NCBI GenBank assembly: GCA_021613535.1 | Contig: CP075492.1 | Coordinates: forward strand, 2,852,001 to 2,916,000 | Direction: 5' to 3' | Origin: Adineta vaga | Lineage: Eukaryota; Rotifera | DNA length: 64,000 nt | Part shown: piece by piece, positions 34,967 to 44,335 of the stretch | Numbering within the stretch: the stretch's first letter is position 1 | Layout of the letters: each line of letters opens with the position of its first letter | The notes under the pieces: model-generated | Seen by the model: the letters and a program-made list of their open reading frames with translations, nothing else | Databases searched by the model: none | What the model was told of the DNA's origin: nothing | Position numbers and translations under genes: made by a program

Positions 34967-35376
34967 ACAAGATTTCAAACAGTTAATGAAATTCTCAGAA
35001 GAATTTTATAATTGAAACTCTTATCGAAATTATATAACTAACTGTGTTTTTGAATTTATTGCACTATTTAAAGATTGTTTCAAGAACTTTTTCTCTCTCT
35101 TTATCTTCATACATATGTAATTTAAGACGAAGAATATCATAGCTATATCTGAATACAAAGGATAAAATATCAAACAAAATTTTATTAAAATATTTTTCAA
35201 TTAATTTAAACATTTACTTAGACAATCTAAAATGAAACTAGACAACTATTGGGATTTTTTCTCACTATAATGAATAAAAAAGAGATCAAATCAAGATGTA
35301 CATATACATCTCGAGAATAGTTCAACTAAAAATAGTAACTAAAATTTCAAATGTTTTAGTTTATTTCAAGTAATTT
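34967..35376. other. Intergenic, converging genes
   Basis: AT-rich sequence between the 3' end of the RdRP remnant and the stop codon of the four-TM gene. Nothing recognised. Confidence 0.5.
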
Positions 35377-37179
35377 TCATTGTTTGTTTCGTATGCGAAA
35401 TACAAAGCAACAAAGAATAACTGCATCGATAATATGAACGATACAAATAATTCCTGTAAATCGATGTAGTTTCTTGTTACAAAATGTCTTTGATTCTTCC
35501 ATTCGATCGTATTGAATAGTTTTGAGAATATTCAATGCATCACGAAAGAGAGAAAACAAGAATAGAATTAGAAGAACATGAGTAACAACCAAGATAATAC
35601 GTAGAATTTTTACCATGATGGTTAATTCTTTGGAATTTTTTATTTCTTTCAATGGTATCACACTCAAAGCCACTGATGTAACGATGGAAAGTGCAGTAGT
35701 AAATATAGTAATTATTCCAGCTAAATATAAATGAGTTGGAATATTAGGATTAGCCGAGCATTGATTGTGATATCTAATGCCAAAAATGATTTCAAGAATG
35801 GAGATTACCAATGCGATGGCTGCACAAATAAGAATTGGAATCGCAGAGTATAATGTTTGAAATTTGTTAGAACGTCCAGGCGTTGACGAAGAAGCAATTC
35901 CGCTGCCATGACGTTTACGTTTTTGTTTAGGTGATGAAATATTTTCTGTTGTCGTCGGTGTAGCCTTTTGATAACCTTTTTGTGTTCGTTGAGAATTGTC
36001 AAAAGTATATGTGTTACCTGCAGGTTCTGCTGACGGAGTGTTTGGAGGTGTTCTGGAGTGTGGTGACGCGAAAGCAGGTGTTGATGTTTTAGTATCAGTC
36101 ACCACAGGTGGATCTGCTGCTGTGGACGACAGCACAGGTGGTTTCGATACTGATGCTTCCTTTTCTTCTATAGACTGATGAAGATCAGCCGTTGTTGGTT
36201 CAGTTGATTTGATCGGGAATTCTATTTGTGGTTCTGATTTGATAGCGTCCGAATTTTGCGGTGATATTGTGCTATCTCTTATAATTAGCGGATTCTGAGT
36301 CACTAATGATGCAATTGTCTTACTATCCGATGTTGCATGTTGTTCTGGTTCTACTACGTTCGAAGGTTCTAATGATGTTGCTTCATTATTTTCGATTGGT
36401 AAATTGTCAGTACCTGTTGGTTCTGATGATGTTGCTTCATTATTTTCGATTGTCGAATTATCAGTACCTGTTGGTTCTGATGATGTTGCTTCATTATTTT
36501 CGATTGTCGAATTATCAGTACCTGTTGGTTCTGATGATGTTGCTTCATTATTTTCGATTGGTAAATTGTCAGTACCTGTTGGTTCTGATGATGTTGCTTC
36601 ATTATTTTCGATTGTCGAATTATCAGTACCTGTTGGTTCTGATGATGTTGCTTCATTATTTTCGATTGTCGAATTATCAGTACCTGTTGGTTCTGATGAT
36701 GTGGCTTCATTATTTTCGATTGTCGAATTATCAGTACCTGTTGGTTCTGATGATGTTGCTTCATTATTTTCGATTGTCGAATTATCAGTACCTGTTGGTT
36801 CTGATGATGTTGCTTCATTATTTTCGATTGTCAAATTATCAGTACCTGTTGGTTCTGATGATGTGGCTTCATTATTTTCGATTGGTAAATTGTCAGTACC
36901 TGTTGGTTCTGATGATGTTGCTTCATTATTTTCGATTGTCGAATTATCAGTACCTGTTGGTTCTGATGATGTTGCTTCATTATTTTCGATCGTCGAATTG
37001 TCAGTACCTGTTGGTTTTGTTTGAGATACGTTATTTGTTTCTGATTCTATTGGAATCGAAGCCTGATATGGTGATGTGTCTACTGCCGATGCAGATGGCG
37101 ATGATTCGATTATTTCAGACGTTGCATCTTGCTCTGGTGTTACTGAATTTAAACTCTGTTTTGATGCTGTTTCAGCCAT
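35377..37179 (-). CDS. Four-TM (CD20/MS4A-like) protein with long N-terminal repeat
   Basis: A 600-residue membrane protein starting at the ATG at 37179 (context AAAAAATGG); the longer open frame upstream lacks support. Residues about 70-290 hold 12 tandem 18-residue repeats (unit TGTDNSTIENNEATSSEP), acidic and Ser/Thr-rich. A Pro/Ser/Thr-rich linker and a basic stretch (KQKRKRHGSG) come next. The last 160 residues have four hydrophobic segments: ILICAAIALVISILEIIFGI, YLAGIITIFTTALSIVTSVA, ILRIILVVTHVLLILFLFSL and GIICIVHIIDAVILCCFVF. The arrangement resembles MS4A/CD20 tetraspan proteins with a cytosolic N-terminus; the family link is tentative. No lesion. Confidence 0.7.
   Translation of the reverse strand: MAETASKQSLNSVTPEQDATSEIIESSPSASAVDTSPYQASIPIESETNNVSQTKPTGTDNSTIENNEATSSEPTGTDNSTIENNEATSSEPTGTDNLPIENNEATSSEPTGTDNLTIENNEATSSEPTGTDNSTIENNEATSSEPTGTDNSTIENNEATSSEPTGTDNSTIENNEATSSEPTGTDNSTIENNEATSSEPTGTDNLPIENNEATSSEPTGTDNSTIENNEATSSEPTGTDNSTIENNEATSSEPTGTDNLPIENNEATSLEPSNVVEPEQHATSDSKTIASLVTQNPLIIRDSTISPQNSDAIKSEPQIEFPIKSTEPTTADLHQSIEEKEASVSKPPVLSSTAADPPVVTDTKTSTPAFASPHSRTPPNTPSAEPAGNTYTFDNSQRTQKGYQKATPTTTENISSPKQKRKRHGSGIASSSTPGRSNKFQTLYSAIPILICAAIALVISILEIIFGIRYHNQCSANPNIPTHLYLAGIITIFTTALSIVTSVALSVIPLKEIKNSKELTIMVKILRIILVVTHVLLILFLFSLFRDALNILKTIQYDRMEESKTFCNKKLHRFTGIICIVHIIDAVILCCFVFRIRNKQ
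36369..37016. repeat. 54-bp coding minisatellite, 12 copies
   Basis: Tandem 54-bp units, each coding 18 residues of the four-TM protein. Variant residues after TGTDN are ST, LP or LT. In protein order the copies read ST, ST, LP, LT, ST, ST, ST, ST, LP, ST, ST, LP, suggesting larger-block duplication. The reverse strand also stays open through the array. Confidence 0.9.
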
Positions 37180-38262
37180 TTTTTGCTTTGAAATAATGTA
37201 AAGTAACAGAAAGAGACCTTGAGAATGTTTGATAATCAGGTAAAAGAACAAAAGAAACCTTTTTGACTAACCACCAATGCTTTTTATATGTGTATGAAAG
37301 AAAAGAAGAAGAAGTAGTAAATAAACTACTTAAAAGTGTTTTAAATTTTTTAACATACAAAAAGACGCAGGTAAAGTTAATAGCAAATACGAATTATTCT
37401 TGTTCATAGTTATTTCAGAACTTTTATTGGACAAAAAATTCAGTAGAAATTATCGAGAATAAAATCTACTATATTAATTGCGATTAGTTATATTTGTTAA
37501 TGATACTACAAGGATTCATGAATAAAAATTGTGTTTTTGAATAATGTAGAAATTTACGAGTATGAGAAAAAGAGACTTCGATTATAATCTATCTCTATAA
37601 ACATCATTAAAACGTCGTGTCTTGAACATATAAGTTTATGAAAATACACTTTCGAACATTATAGTTCTACCAACAAACTTGGAATATGAAAAATAATAAT
37701 ATGAAATTCAAATATTCTCAAAAATTGAAAGAATTAATATTAAGATTAGAAAAAAAGAATAAATTATTGTTTGTTATTGATAACATGATAAAAATCCCAT
37801 GTGCTTATCAGCTACTAAAAATACCCATAGAAGAGTAACTCTCATACTACGAAATTATAAAACACAAGAAATATTCTTCACAGGTTTAAAAGAATGAGAA
37901 TAAACATAAATTCAATGTTCTTATTATTCTACTCATCTTATAGATAATTATTTTCTTTCGTTATTCAACATATTTTCCATGACCGAAAAAAGGAAGATTT
38001 TCCTTCGAATTGTTATTTTAGCTATAAGAATAAATAATTTAATAAAAAAAGTAAGAGGGTGTGGGTGTGGGTGAATACAAGAGTCCCACACTCTCACTTA
38101 TCGGAATTTTTCACGATTTATCCACTTTTACCGTAAGAAATGTCAATATATATCTAACAGTCGAAACATGAAATGCAAATATTAGTAAATATTAAAAGAA
38201 TTTGGTTTTTTAGTCTTTAAAAATTTTTGAAAGCAACGGAAGTCTACAATGATGATGATAAA
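37180..38262. other. Intergenic, AT-rich, one G-rich hairpin
   Basis: Upstream of the four-TM gene and downstream of the second NHL gene. It contains the telomere-like hairpin at 38054-38098; no exon recognised. Confidence 0.5.
38054..38098. repeat. Telomere-like G-rich hairpin, copy 10
   Basis: GAGGGTGTGGGTGTGGGTG, a short spacer with AATACAAGAG, then TCCCACACTCTCACTT. One of the most compact copies. Confidence 0.78.
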
Positions 38263-39480
38263 TTATTTTTGTATAATCGAAAACTTGCGTATTTGCATAA
38301 ATTCGTCTACAGTGCCGATTACGATAATATTACCAAATTTATCAAATTTCATGACTGTTGGAAAAAAAGACTTAGTTTTATGGAAACGATTTTTATCACC
38401 AATAATCCTTGTTTTCTCATTAGTTTTCAAATTTATTTGAGAAATCGATTGATCGTACGTGTCAGTATAATAAAGATGTCCATTACAGCCCATGGTTAAT
38501 CCATAAATATACGTTAAATTACTTACAAGCGTCATACCTTCAAAGGCATTAAATAACCATTTTTGAATTCGTTTATTTTGAAAATCAGCAATAAACAATG
38601 TCAAATCATTGTCAATATAAAACGCAAAGGGATCATACAAATCACTTGATTCATTTCCACGTTTATCATTCTTTCCTGCCACAATCACTCGTTGAGTATA
38701 ATTGCTCGTTGATAACCATTTTATTATATGAAATCTAGTTCCAACATAAATATTCATTTCTTTATCTAATGTTAAGAATGTTGGATACACTCCAAATCCA
38801 TATTCGCCTACTTCACTCAATAATATTCTTCCAAGTTCATCATTTTTTTTCCATAAATGAACACGATAGGTCGCGCCATGTACTGGTTTCGTTATTTCTG
38901 TTCAGTAATCTAATATGTACATATCTTCTGTTTGAGTATCAACAAATATACTTTGAGGTTGAATAAGACCTTTCGAAGCAACAGTTACTTCAAATGCACC
39001 TTGGTGAGGATCAAATGATTGAGTTAATGAATATTTTCGAATACGATTATTCTTTGTATTGACAACATAAAGATTATCATGAAGGTTATCAACAAATAAT
39101 TCGTGTGCCCCGCAAAGTCCACTTCCATTCGAAAGACATCGAACAGAAGAATTTACTAAAATAATACTTTCTTGATTCCATTCGGCATTCATCATTGGAA
39201 TAGGACAAGATGATGATATTACCATTTGAGTTTTTGATACGAATTTATTTGTTGTTGTGTTATATGTGATGTATGTAGTTTGAGTGTATGTTTTTAATAA
39301 AACTATTATAATCACAACCAATAATAGAACTATCACTGTCAATACAGATAGTAAAGTAGCTAAAATTTGTTTGTACGTTACAACCACATAGTTTCTATTT
39401 ATCGGATTATCTTCATTAGGAAGACGAACATAACCAATTGAGAAAGAAGTCGTCGGTTGATCTACTGTGATATTATCCAT
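38263..39480 (-). pseudogene. Membrane-anchored NHL-repeat protein with one in-frame TGA
   Basis: A type II membrane protein with an NHL beta-propeller. The intronless frame runs from ATG 39480 to a stop at 38263 (405 sense codons) with a single TGA at 38902-38904. The N-terminus is cytosolic; a TM helix follows (ILATLLSVLTVIVLLLVVII), then blades such as AHELFVDNLHDNLYVVNTKN, PQSIFVDTQTEDMYILDY, YPTFLTLDKEMNIYVG and YDPFAFYIDNDLTLFIADF. The TGA directly follows MYILDY and the frame continues without a shift into more blades, so a Trp-to-stop mutation is the simplest reading. A sequencing error or readthrough is possible. Confidence 0.75.
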
Positions 39481-39610
39481 CTAAAAAATTGAAAAAAAAG
39501 TAAATTGATATGTATAATAGAAGTATCTTTACGAATTTATTTATCTAAATATTAATCATTAGTTGAAAACAAACAAAATCAAAAGTATACTTTCATTAGA
39601 AATAATTATT

Positions 39611-39822
39611 TTATTCCAAAGAGTTTATGAAATAAGATTGATCATTTAAATGAATAGAATCATTATTAGACATCAGTAGATGAAAGTGTTCATCGATGAT
39701 TGGATCTTGATCAAAAGATTTTTCAATAATATTCATTTTTTTAAGTTTTTTATAATAATAAAGAGCTTTCAAAGTATCTTCGATAGCTTCATAATAATTC
39801 GTAATACGCATTTTCAGATCAC
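39611..39822 (-). CDS. Hypothetical exon, 3' end of an unknown gene
   Basis: Follows an acceptor (GATTATATAG) on the minus strand and reads 69 codons to a stop (DLKMRITNYYEAIEDTLKAL and on). A helical YYEAIEDTLKALYYYKK stretch is weakly TPR-like. No upstream partner exon in matching phase was found. It may be the tail of the gene whose piece lies at 39860-40034. Confidence 0.3.
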
Positions 39823-39859
39823 CTATATAATCATTATAAAATAAACAATTCGTATGAAT

Positions 39860-40034
39860 TTATTTTAATAATGTTTGAATATATAATGAATTAAATGAAT
39901 CTTCATTACATGTTTGATCTAACCATATTAATGTCGAAGGATTGAAATTTTCTTTACTATCGATTGAATAAGATCTGATGAAAGGAAGTTGCTTGTATTC
40001 GAATATTTTGTATTCATAAAATGAAAAATAACGA
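39860..40034 (-). pseudogene. Fragment like the N-terminal domain of bdelloid ART/TPR proteins
   Basis: An open stretch of about 57 codons ending in TAA at 39860. It contains LPFIRSYSIDSKENFNPSTL followed by IWLDQTCNEDS. This pattern (phi-RS-phi-x-IDS ... IWLD) recalls a domain often found before ADP-ribosyltransferase and TPR parts in bdelloid proteins; that is recalled family knowledge, not searched. The remainder of such a protein is not visible, so it is called a remnant. Confidence 0.4.
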
Positions 40035-41265
40035 TGTCAATATAAATCTCAGATACGCTTCATTAATTACCTTTTCATGGTAAATGAAAGTAAATATTGA
40101 ATAAGCAATCCTTATGAAATAAAATAAATAATAGTCACTCACTTCCTTCGTTCTATTACTGCTTCTTATAGTATCTATTTATCGAGAATCAGTAACAAAA
40201 CGAAAAAACTGCCTATACAAAGTCAATGACGTACGACTTTTTCTTTCATTCCTTTTAAAAACTAACACGTAGTGTCACTTTATGTGATGGTAATTAATAA
40301 CTGTTTTTCTTATTCTATCTTCTAATGATTTATATTTTTCATATATCGATTTATTTTATAGATTATGTTATGTCACATTATTATAGTACAATGAATTCAC
40401 ATGTTCTAAATGGTAGCGATACTTTAATTGTAAATAGTAATCTTCAAAAAGAAAGTCGATCGATTAAAAAAAACTAATGTTGAGACTTACTATTTGTACA
40501 ATGATCTTTTTTTATTATGTTATTGATTAGTAGGGTTTGGATGAGGGTGTTTCAATACTAATGCTCTCACACCCATCCTCATGTCTGAAGGCCAATGCTC
40601 TTTCGGAAGTTAACCATCCCATGCAACCAATAGAAGGTTCCAATGCTTTTACACGAAATTGATCTTTAAATCAACTCTTCTGTACGTCGATGACTTTGAA
40701 AAATATTCGTCAAGTTCTTTGGCTTGTTTGAGGCAGTATTTGACATCGTCATTAATGGTCTGATTACCGCTGCTCAAGAAAACCGCTAAAAACTGTATTT
40801 TGAAGTACCGCTTCAAAGCACCACTTTTTATAAACAACCAGATCTACATTGAATCTGGAATTATTCAGTTTTTGATTGATATGTGACAATGAAAGTGATA
40901 TTACTTCAAGATATGCATGCATAAACCGAATATTGAATACTGAAAATCATGAAAATTACACTAAAACGCTATATATACCGGATACTTAATTTCTGCTAAA
41001 AATATATATCGGAAACAATAAACATCATTGTAGAGTGTTGTCCGACTCGAAATTCATCGATGTATATAAAAATAGTTTCTAAATGTTCCTGTCGATAGAA
41101 AGTGAGTACGCCGATATACGGCCTTGAAGGCCCCCGTCCTTTCATGTTCTTAAAATTGTATTGATAATCATGAGAACGAGTGCAATCTGGTTATCACAAT
41201 CGATAAAAGCCATCACACACAGAATATTATTGAAGTAAAAGACAGATAGAAAGAAAGATTCGAAA
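40035..41265. other. Intergenic, one G-rich hairpin
   Basis: Contains a telomere-like hairpin at 40532-40582 and a 62-codon minus-strand open frame (40649-40837) with no recognised family. Otherwise nothing seen. Confidence 0.5.
40532..40582. repeat. Telomere-like G-rich hairpin, copy 11
   Basis: AGGGTTTGGATGAGGGTG, a short spacer, then CTCTCACACCCATCCTCA. Degenerate copy. Confidence 0.6.
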
Positions 41266-42421
41266 ATGCAAAGCAGTCGAGTCAGTATCACTATTTTAAT
41301 ACTCATTATTATCTTTGAACAGGCTTGGTGTCACGCACCGCCAGTGTCCAAAAATGGTAAGTGATCTTTGCGAATTAAGAAATGGTCAAATGCTTGTATT
41401 TTTTTAAGCAATTGCATTTTAATATTTGGTTTAGATTGGCTTTACACTGGGAATATGATCTGTAACCGACTATGTCACACTGCATCTGTATTAACCGACG
41501 GAAAAGTTTTAGTCGCTGGTGGAACCAATGAGACTTCAACCTGGGATAGCGCAGAATTATATGATCCTTCAGTAGGTCGTTGGACAATCATTGGCAATAT
41601 GAGTTATAATCACGCCTTACACACGGCATCTGTACTAAAAAATGGAAAGATACTAGTCGCTGGTGGTGGCACTACTACAGCTGAATTGTATGATCCTAAA
41701 ACTGGCCAGTGGACCTCACTGGTCGTATGAAATAGCAAAGATCTTTACATACAGCATCCGTATTAAATAATGGGAAAGTGTTAGTTGTTGGTGGTCTAGA
41801 CATCGGCAAAAGTGAGAGCTGTATGATCCGATGACAGAACAGTGGACTGAAACTGGAAATTTGAACTATGATCGAAGCTATCATACGGCTACGGTTTTAG
41901 CGGATGGGAGAGTTCTGGTAGTGGGTGGCAATAATAGTAACGCAGAAATATACGATCCATCTACCGGTCGGTGGACTCTCACTGGTAGCTTGAATGAAGC
42001 ACGACTACAACATGCAGCAACTATTTTAAAAAATGGTAAGGTATTGATCATATGTGGTTTCGGTCAAACGGTTGAATATCCGACTACCACCGAGGTTTAT
42101 GATCCATCTACCCATAAATGGACTATAACTAGCGATGGACTGGTAGCAGGACTCTTTCTTGAAGCAGCTTTGTTGCATGATGGCAGAGTGCTGGTCGCAG
42201 GTGGAGAGTTTTTGGATCCTGAACAGATGCTTCATAGTTCTACCAATGCTGCTTACATTTACGATCCAAGTACAAGTAATTGGACTACTATTAGCTGCAT
42301 GCATACTTTTCGATCGCAACATACACTAACTGTATTGAATGACGGCAAAGCTTTAGTAGCCGGAGGAATAGATACGTATGCAACAAATAGTGCTGAATTA
42401 TATGATCCAACAAAAACCTAG
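41266..42421 (+). pseudogene. Secreted Kelch-repeat protein, frame-damaged
   Basis: Exon 1 (41266-41356) encodes a signal peptide (VSITILILIIIFEQAWCHA) and ends at a strong donor (GTAAGT, phase 1). Exon 2 starts at 41435 and encodes Kelch blades of the form [16 protein letters not shown] ... [13 protein letters not shown]. At about 41712 the frame shifts inside the third blade. The third blade also holds a TAG (after MK) and near 41815 lacks about 7 bases before YDPMTEQW. From 41831 the frame is again clean to TAG 42421, with four more blades. A full protein would be a secreted six- to seven-bladed propeller. The three lesions, all in one blade, argue for a pseudogene. Confidence 0.78.
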
Positions 42422-42759
42422 GGCATGATATTTTACAAAAAAAACTTCTAGATCATGTAATATATATGTATGCATCTTGAGGGTGTGGGTGTTATTGTCG
42501 ATGAGAAACATATCTTCATCCATACCCTCTCCTCACTCATATATATGAGTATATGTTATACTTGTGTGCGTATGTTCTCCTCCTACCTTCTTTCTGATCT
42601 AATAAAGTCATCAAATGAATATTTGTCAATCTTATGAGATATTATGTTAAGAATGTAAATTTATAGGAGAAAAAGACTGAGCAAAAATATCAACAACTTA
42701 TATTTGTCATAAAAATCTAAAGTATAGCGCGTTCAATTTATTGGTAGAAGAAAATTTTT
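42422..42759. other. Intergenic, converging genes, with G-rich hairpin
   Basis: Separates the 3' ends of the Kelch gene and the cytochrome b5 fusion gene. It contains the hairpin at 42476-42535 and an AATAAA-like sequence near 42600. Confidence 0.5.
42476..42535. repeat. Telomere-like G-rich hairpin, copy 12
   Basis: GCATCTTGAGGGTGTGGGTG is the left arm with the full family edge. The right arm is the weaker CATACCCTCTCCTC. Confidence 0.7.
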
Positions 42760-43681
42760 TCAATTGATTTTTTCGTGTAGTGATTTAAACGGTGGTATCC
42801 AATCAGGCTGAATGAGTTTCCCCGAATATTCGAAAGCGACAGATTTATCATCGTTTGGAATTAAATTTGGATTAATAGATCCATTGTTATGTAGATCAGC
42901 CTTGCGAATAACTTGTCTTATTTCAGTTAGAATATTTAATTCACGTAAATTCTTAAATTGATCATGTGAATTGAAAGCAATGGCTGGTGTAATGAATTGT
43001 CGAGCTTTACGTGAACTATTTGGATGTAGACCAACGATGAAAAAAGCACGTCCACCAATACTAAAACCTGTTTATCCACAAAGATGTTTGTCGATTAATA
43101 AAATCGATAAGATCATGCCATAATAATTCTGTTGTCTCTTTACTCGTTAATATATCATAAAAACCGAAATTAAACGCTTTTCGTCGAAAAATGATTTTTG
43201 CATTCAAACAGGGAAATTTTGTACTCAATATATACTGCCTAAATAGTTCTTTCATAATGGATTCTTCGTCAGAAGATATTGTCTTAGGTTCATTGCAATC
43301 TGGTACAACTCGATGTATCGAATTTGTCTTGAGGAAATAACCAAATTCTTCTGTTTTTAATCCATCACGAACAATTTTACCAATCCAACATTTACGATTT
43401 AAATATTGCTTGTGTTGATCTGATTTAAGATGCACTTCATGAAATATTCGAGTAACATCTCTACCTGCTAATTGCTTGAATATCTCAAGACCACCAGAAT
43501 GATTCTTCATCAATGCAAGACAATATACATCATCATCTATAATAATCCATCCATCATTTTTATGTTGTTCTACTTCGATGAGTGTGATCGTGCGATGAAA
43601 GAAACCAAGTCCAAGTATAAAACGAGACAGAAATCGTCGAAAAAGAGATAGAAACGATACCGTGAATACCAATAAAGGCAT
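42760..43681 (-). CDS. Cytochrome b5 domain fused to YqcI/YcgG-family protein
   Basis: After an N-terminal hydrophobic anchor (MPLLVFTVSFLSLFRRFLSR), a cytochrome b5 fold is recognisable: EVEQHKNDGWIIIDDDVYCL, then NHSGGLEIFKQLAG (heme-ligand His in the HPGG position, here HSGG) and a second His in FHEVHLKSD. A C-terminal YqcI/YcgG (PF08892-type) domain follows: STKFPCLNAKIIFRRKAFNF and, after a frame change at 43061-43068, GFSIGGRAFFIVGLHPNSSR, then FNSHDQFKNLRELN, ending in TGA at 42760. Bacterial relatives include heme-dependent N-hydroxylases (GntA type), so the b5 domain could feed electrons in cis; that is inference. The one-base frame change and a missing stretch before GFSIGG suggest a deletion. 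An in-frame Met also exists at 43762. Confidence 0.7.
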
Positions 43682-43762
43682 CTTTTTTCGTGGCGAATCT
43701 AAATAACATACATGAATTGGTTGAGCTTGAAAAAATCTAAAAAAACATTTTATATAATGCAC

Positions 43763-44335
43763 AAATTTCGTTTTATTTAGCGAATCTCATGTTTCGATGA
43801 GAATCTATTGAAAAAACGAAATCCTTTCAATTTTTTTTCTGTACTAAGAATGGGAGCTTAAGGTATGCAAATACTCATTGTAATCAATTCTTATCATACT
43901 TGTTAAGAGATAGCTCTAATCTTCTCTTTCTAAAATGTTTATCGAACTAAATGAAAGAACTTTTTTTCGGAGTAGCAATTAGATTCATATGGATTTATTC
44001 TATAAATAAAATAAAAAAAGTTTTTGAAGTTATTTCGCAATATAGATGTTTATTATTTCCTAAATGAGACATTCTGTTTTAAATGTTTCTTTTCTCGTTC
44101 TCTCTTAATTGTTTTTATTAGGGATTGAAGAAATAAAAGGCACTCAGCGGCTCTTTCATTCTTTCATGTTTCTGTATGTTATATTTTGTTTTTCATATGG
44201 TTGAGCATCGAAAGAAAGAAAATAAGAACGAGAAAAAGAGAGTACGAGATACATAATACAATTGAGTCCATACAATCAAAAACTTCAATAAAATGCTTGG
44301 TGTTGTTGTGGATGTATATTTATTTAAAACTCAAA
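43763..44335. other. Intergenic
   Basis: AT-rich, between the stop codon of prpD and the start of the cytochrome b5 fusion gene. Nothing recognised. Confidence 0.5.

Noticed and set aside
36306-37196. Plus-strand 296-codon and 206-codon open frames
   Set aside because: They are shadows of the 54-bp coding repeat of the minus-strand four-TM protein; the repeat unit happens to lack stops in other frames.
40649-40837. 62-codon minus-strand open frame
   Set aside because: No recognised family, no splice signals and no neighbouring exon; kept only as a note.
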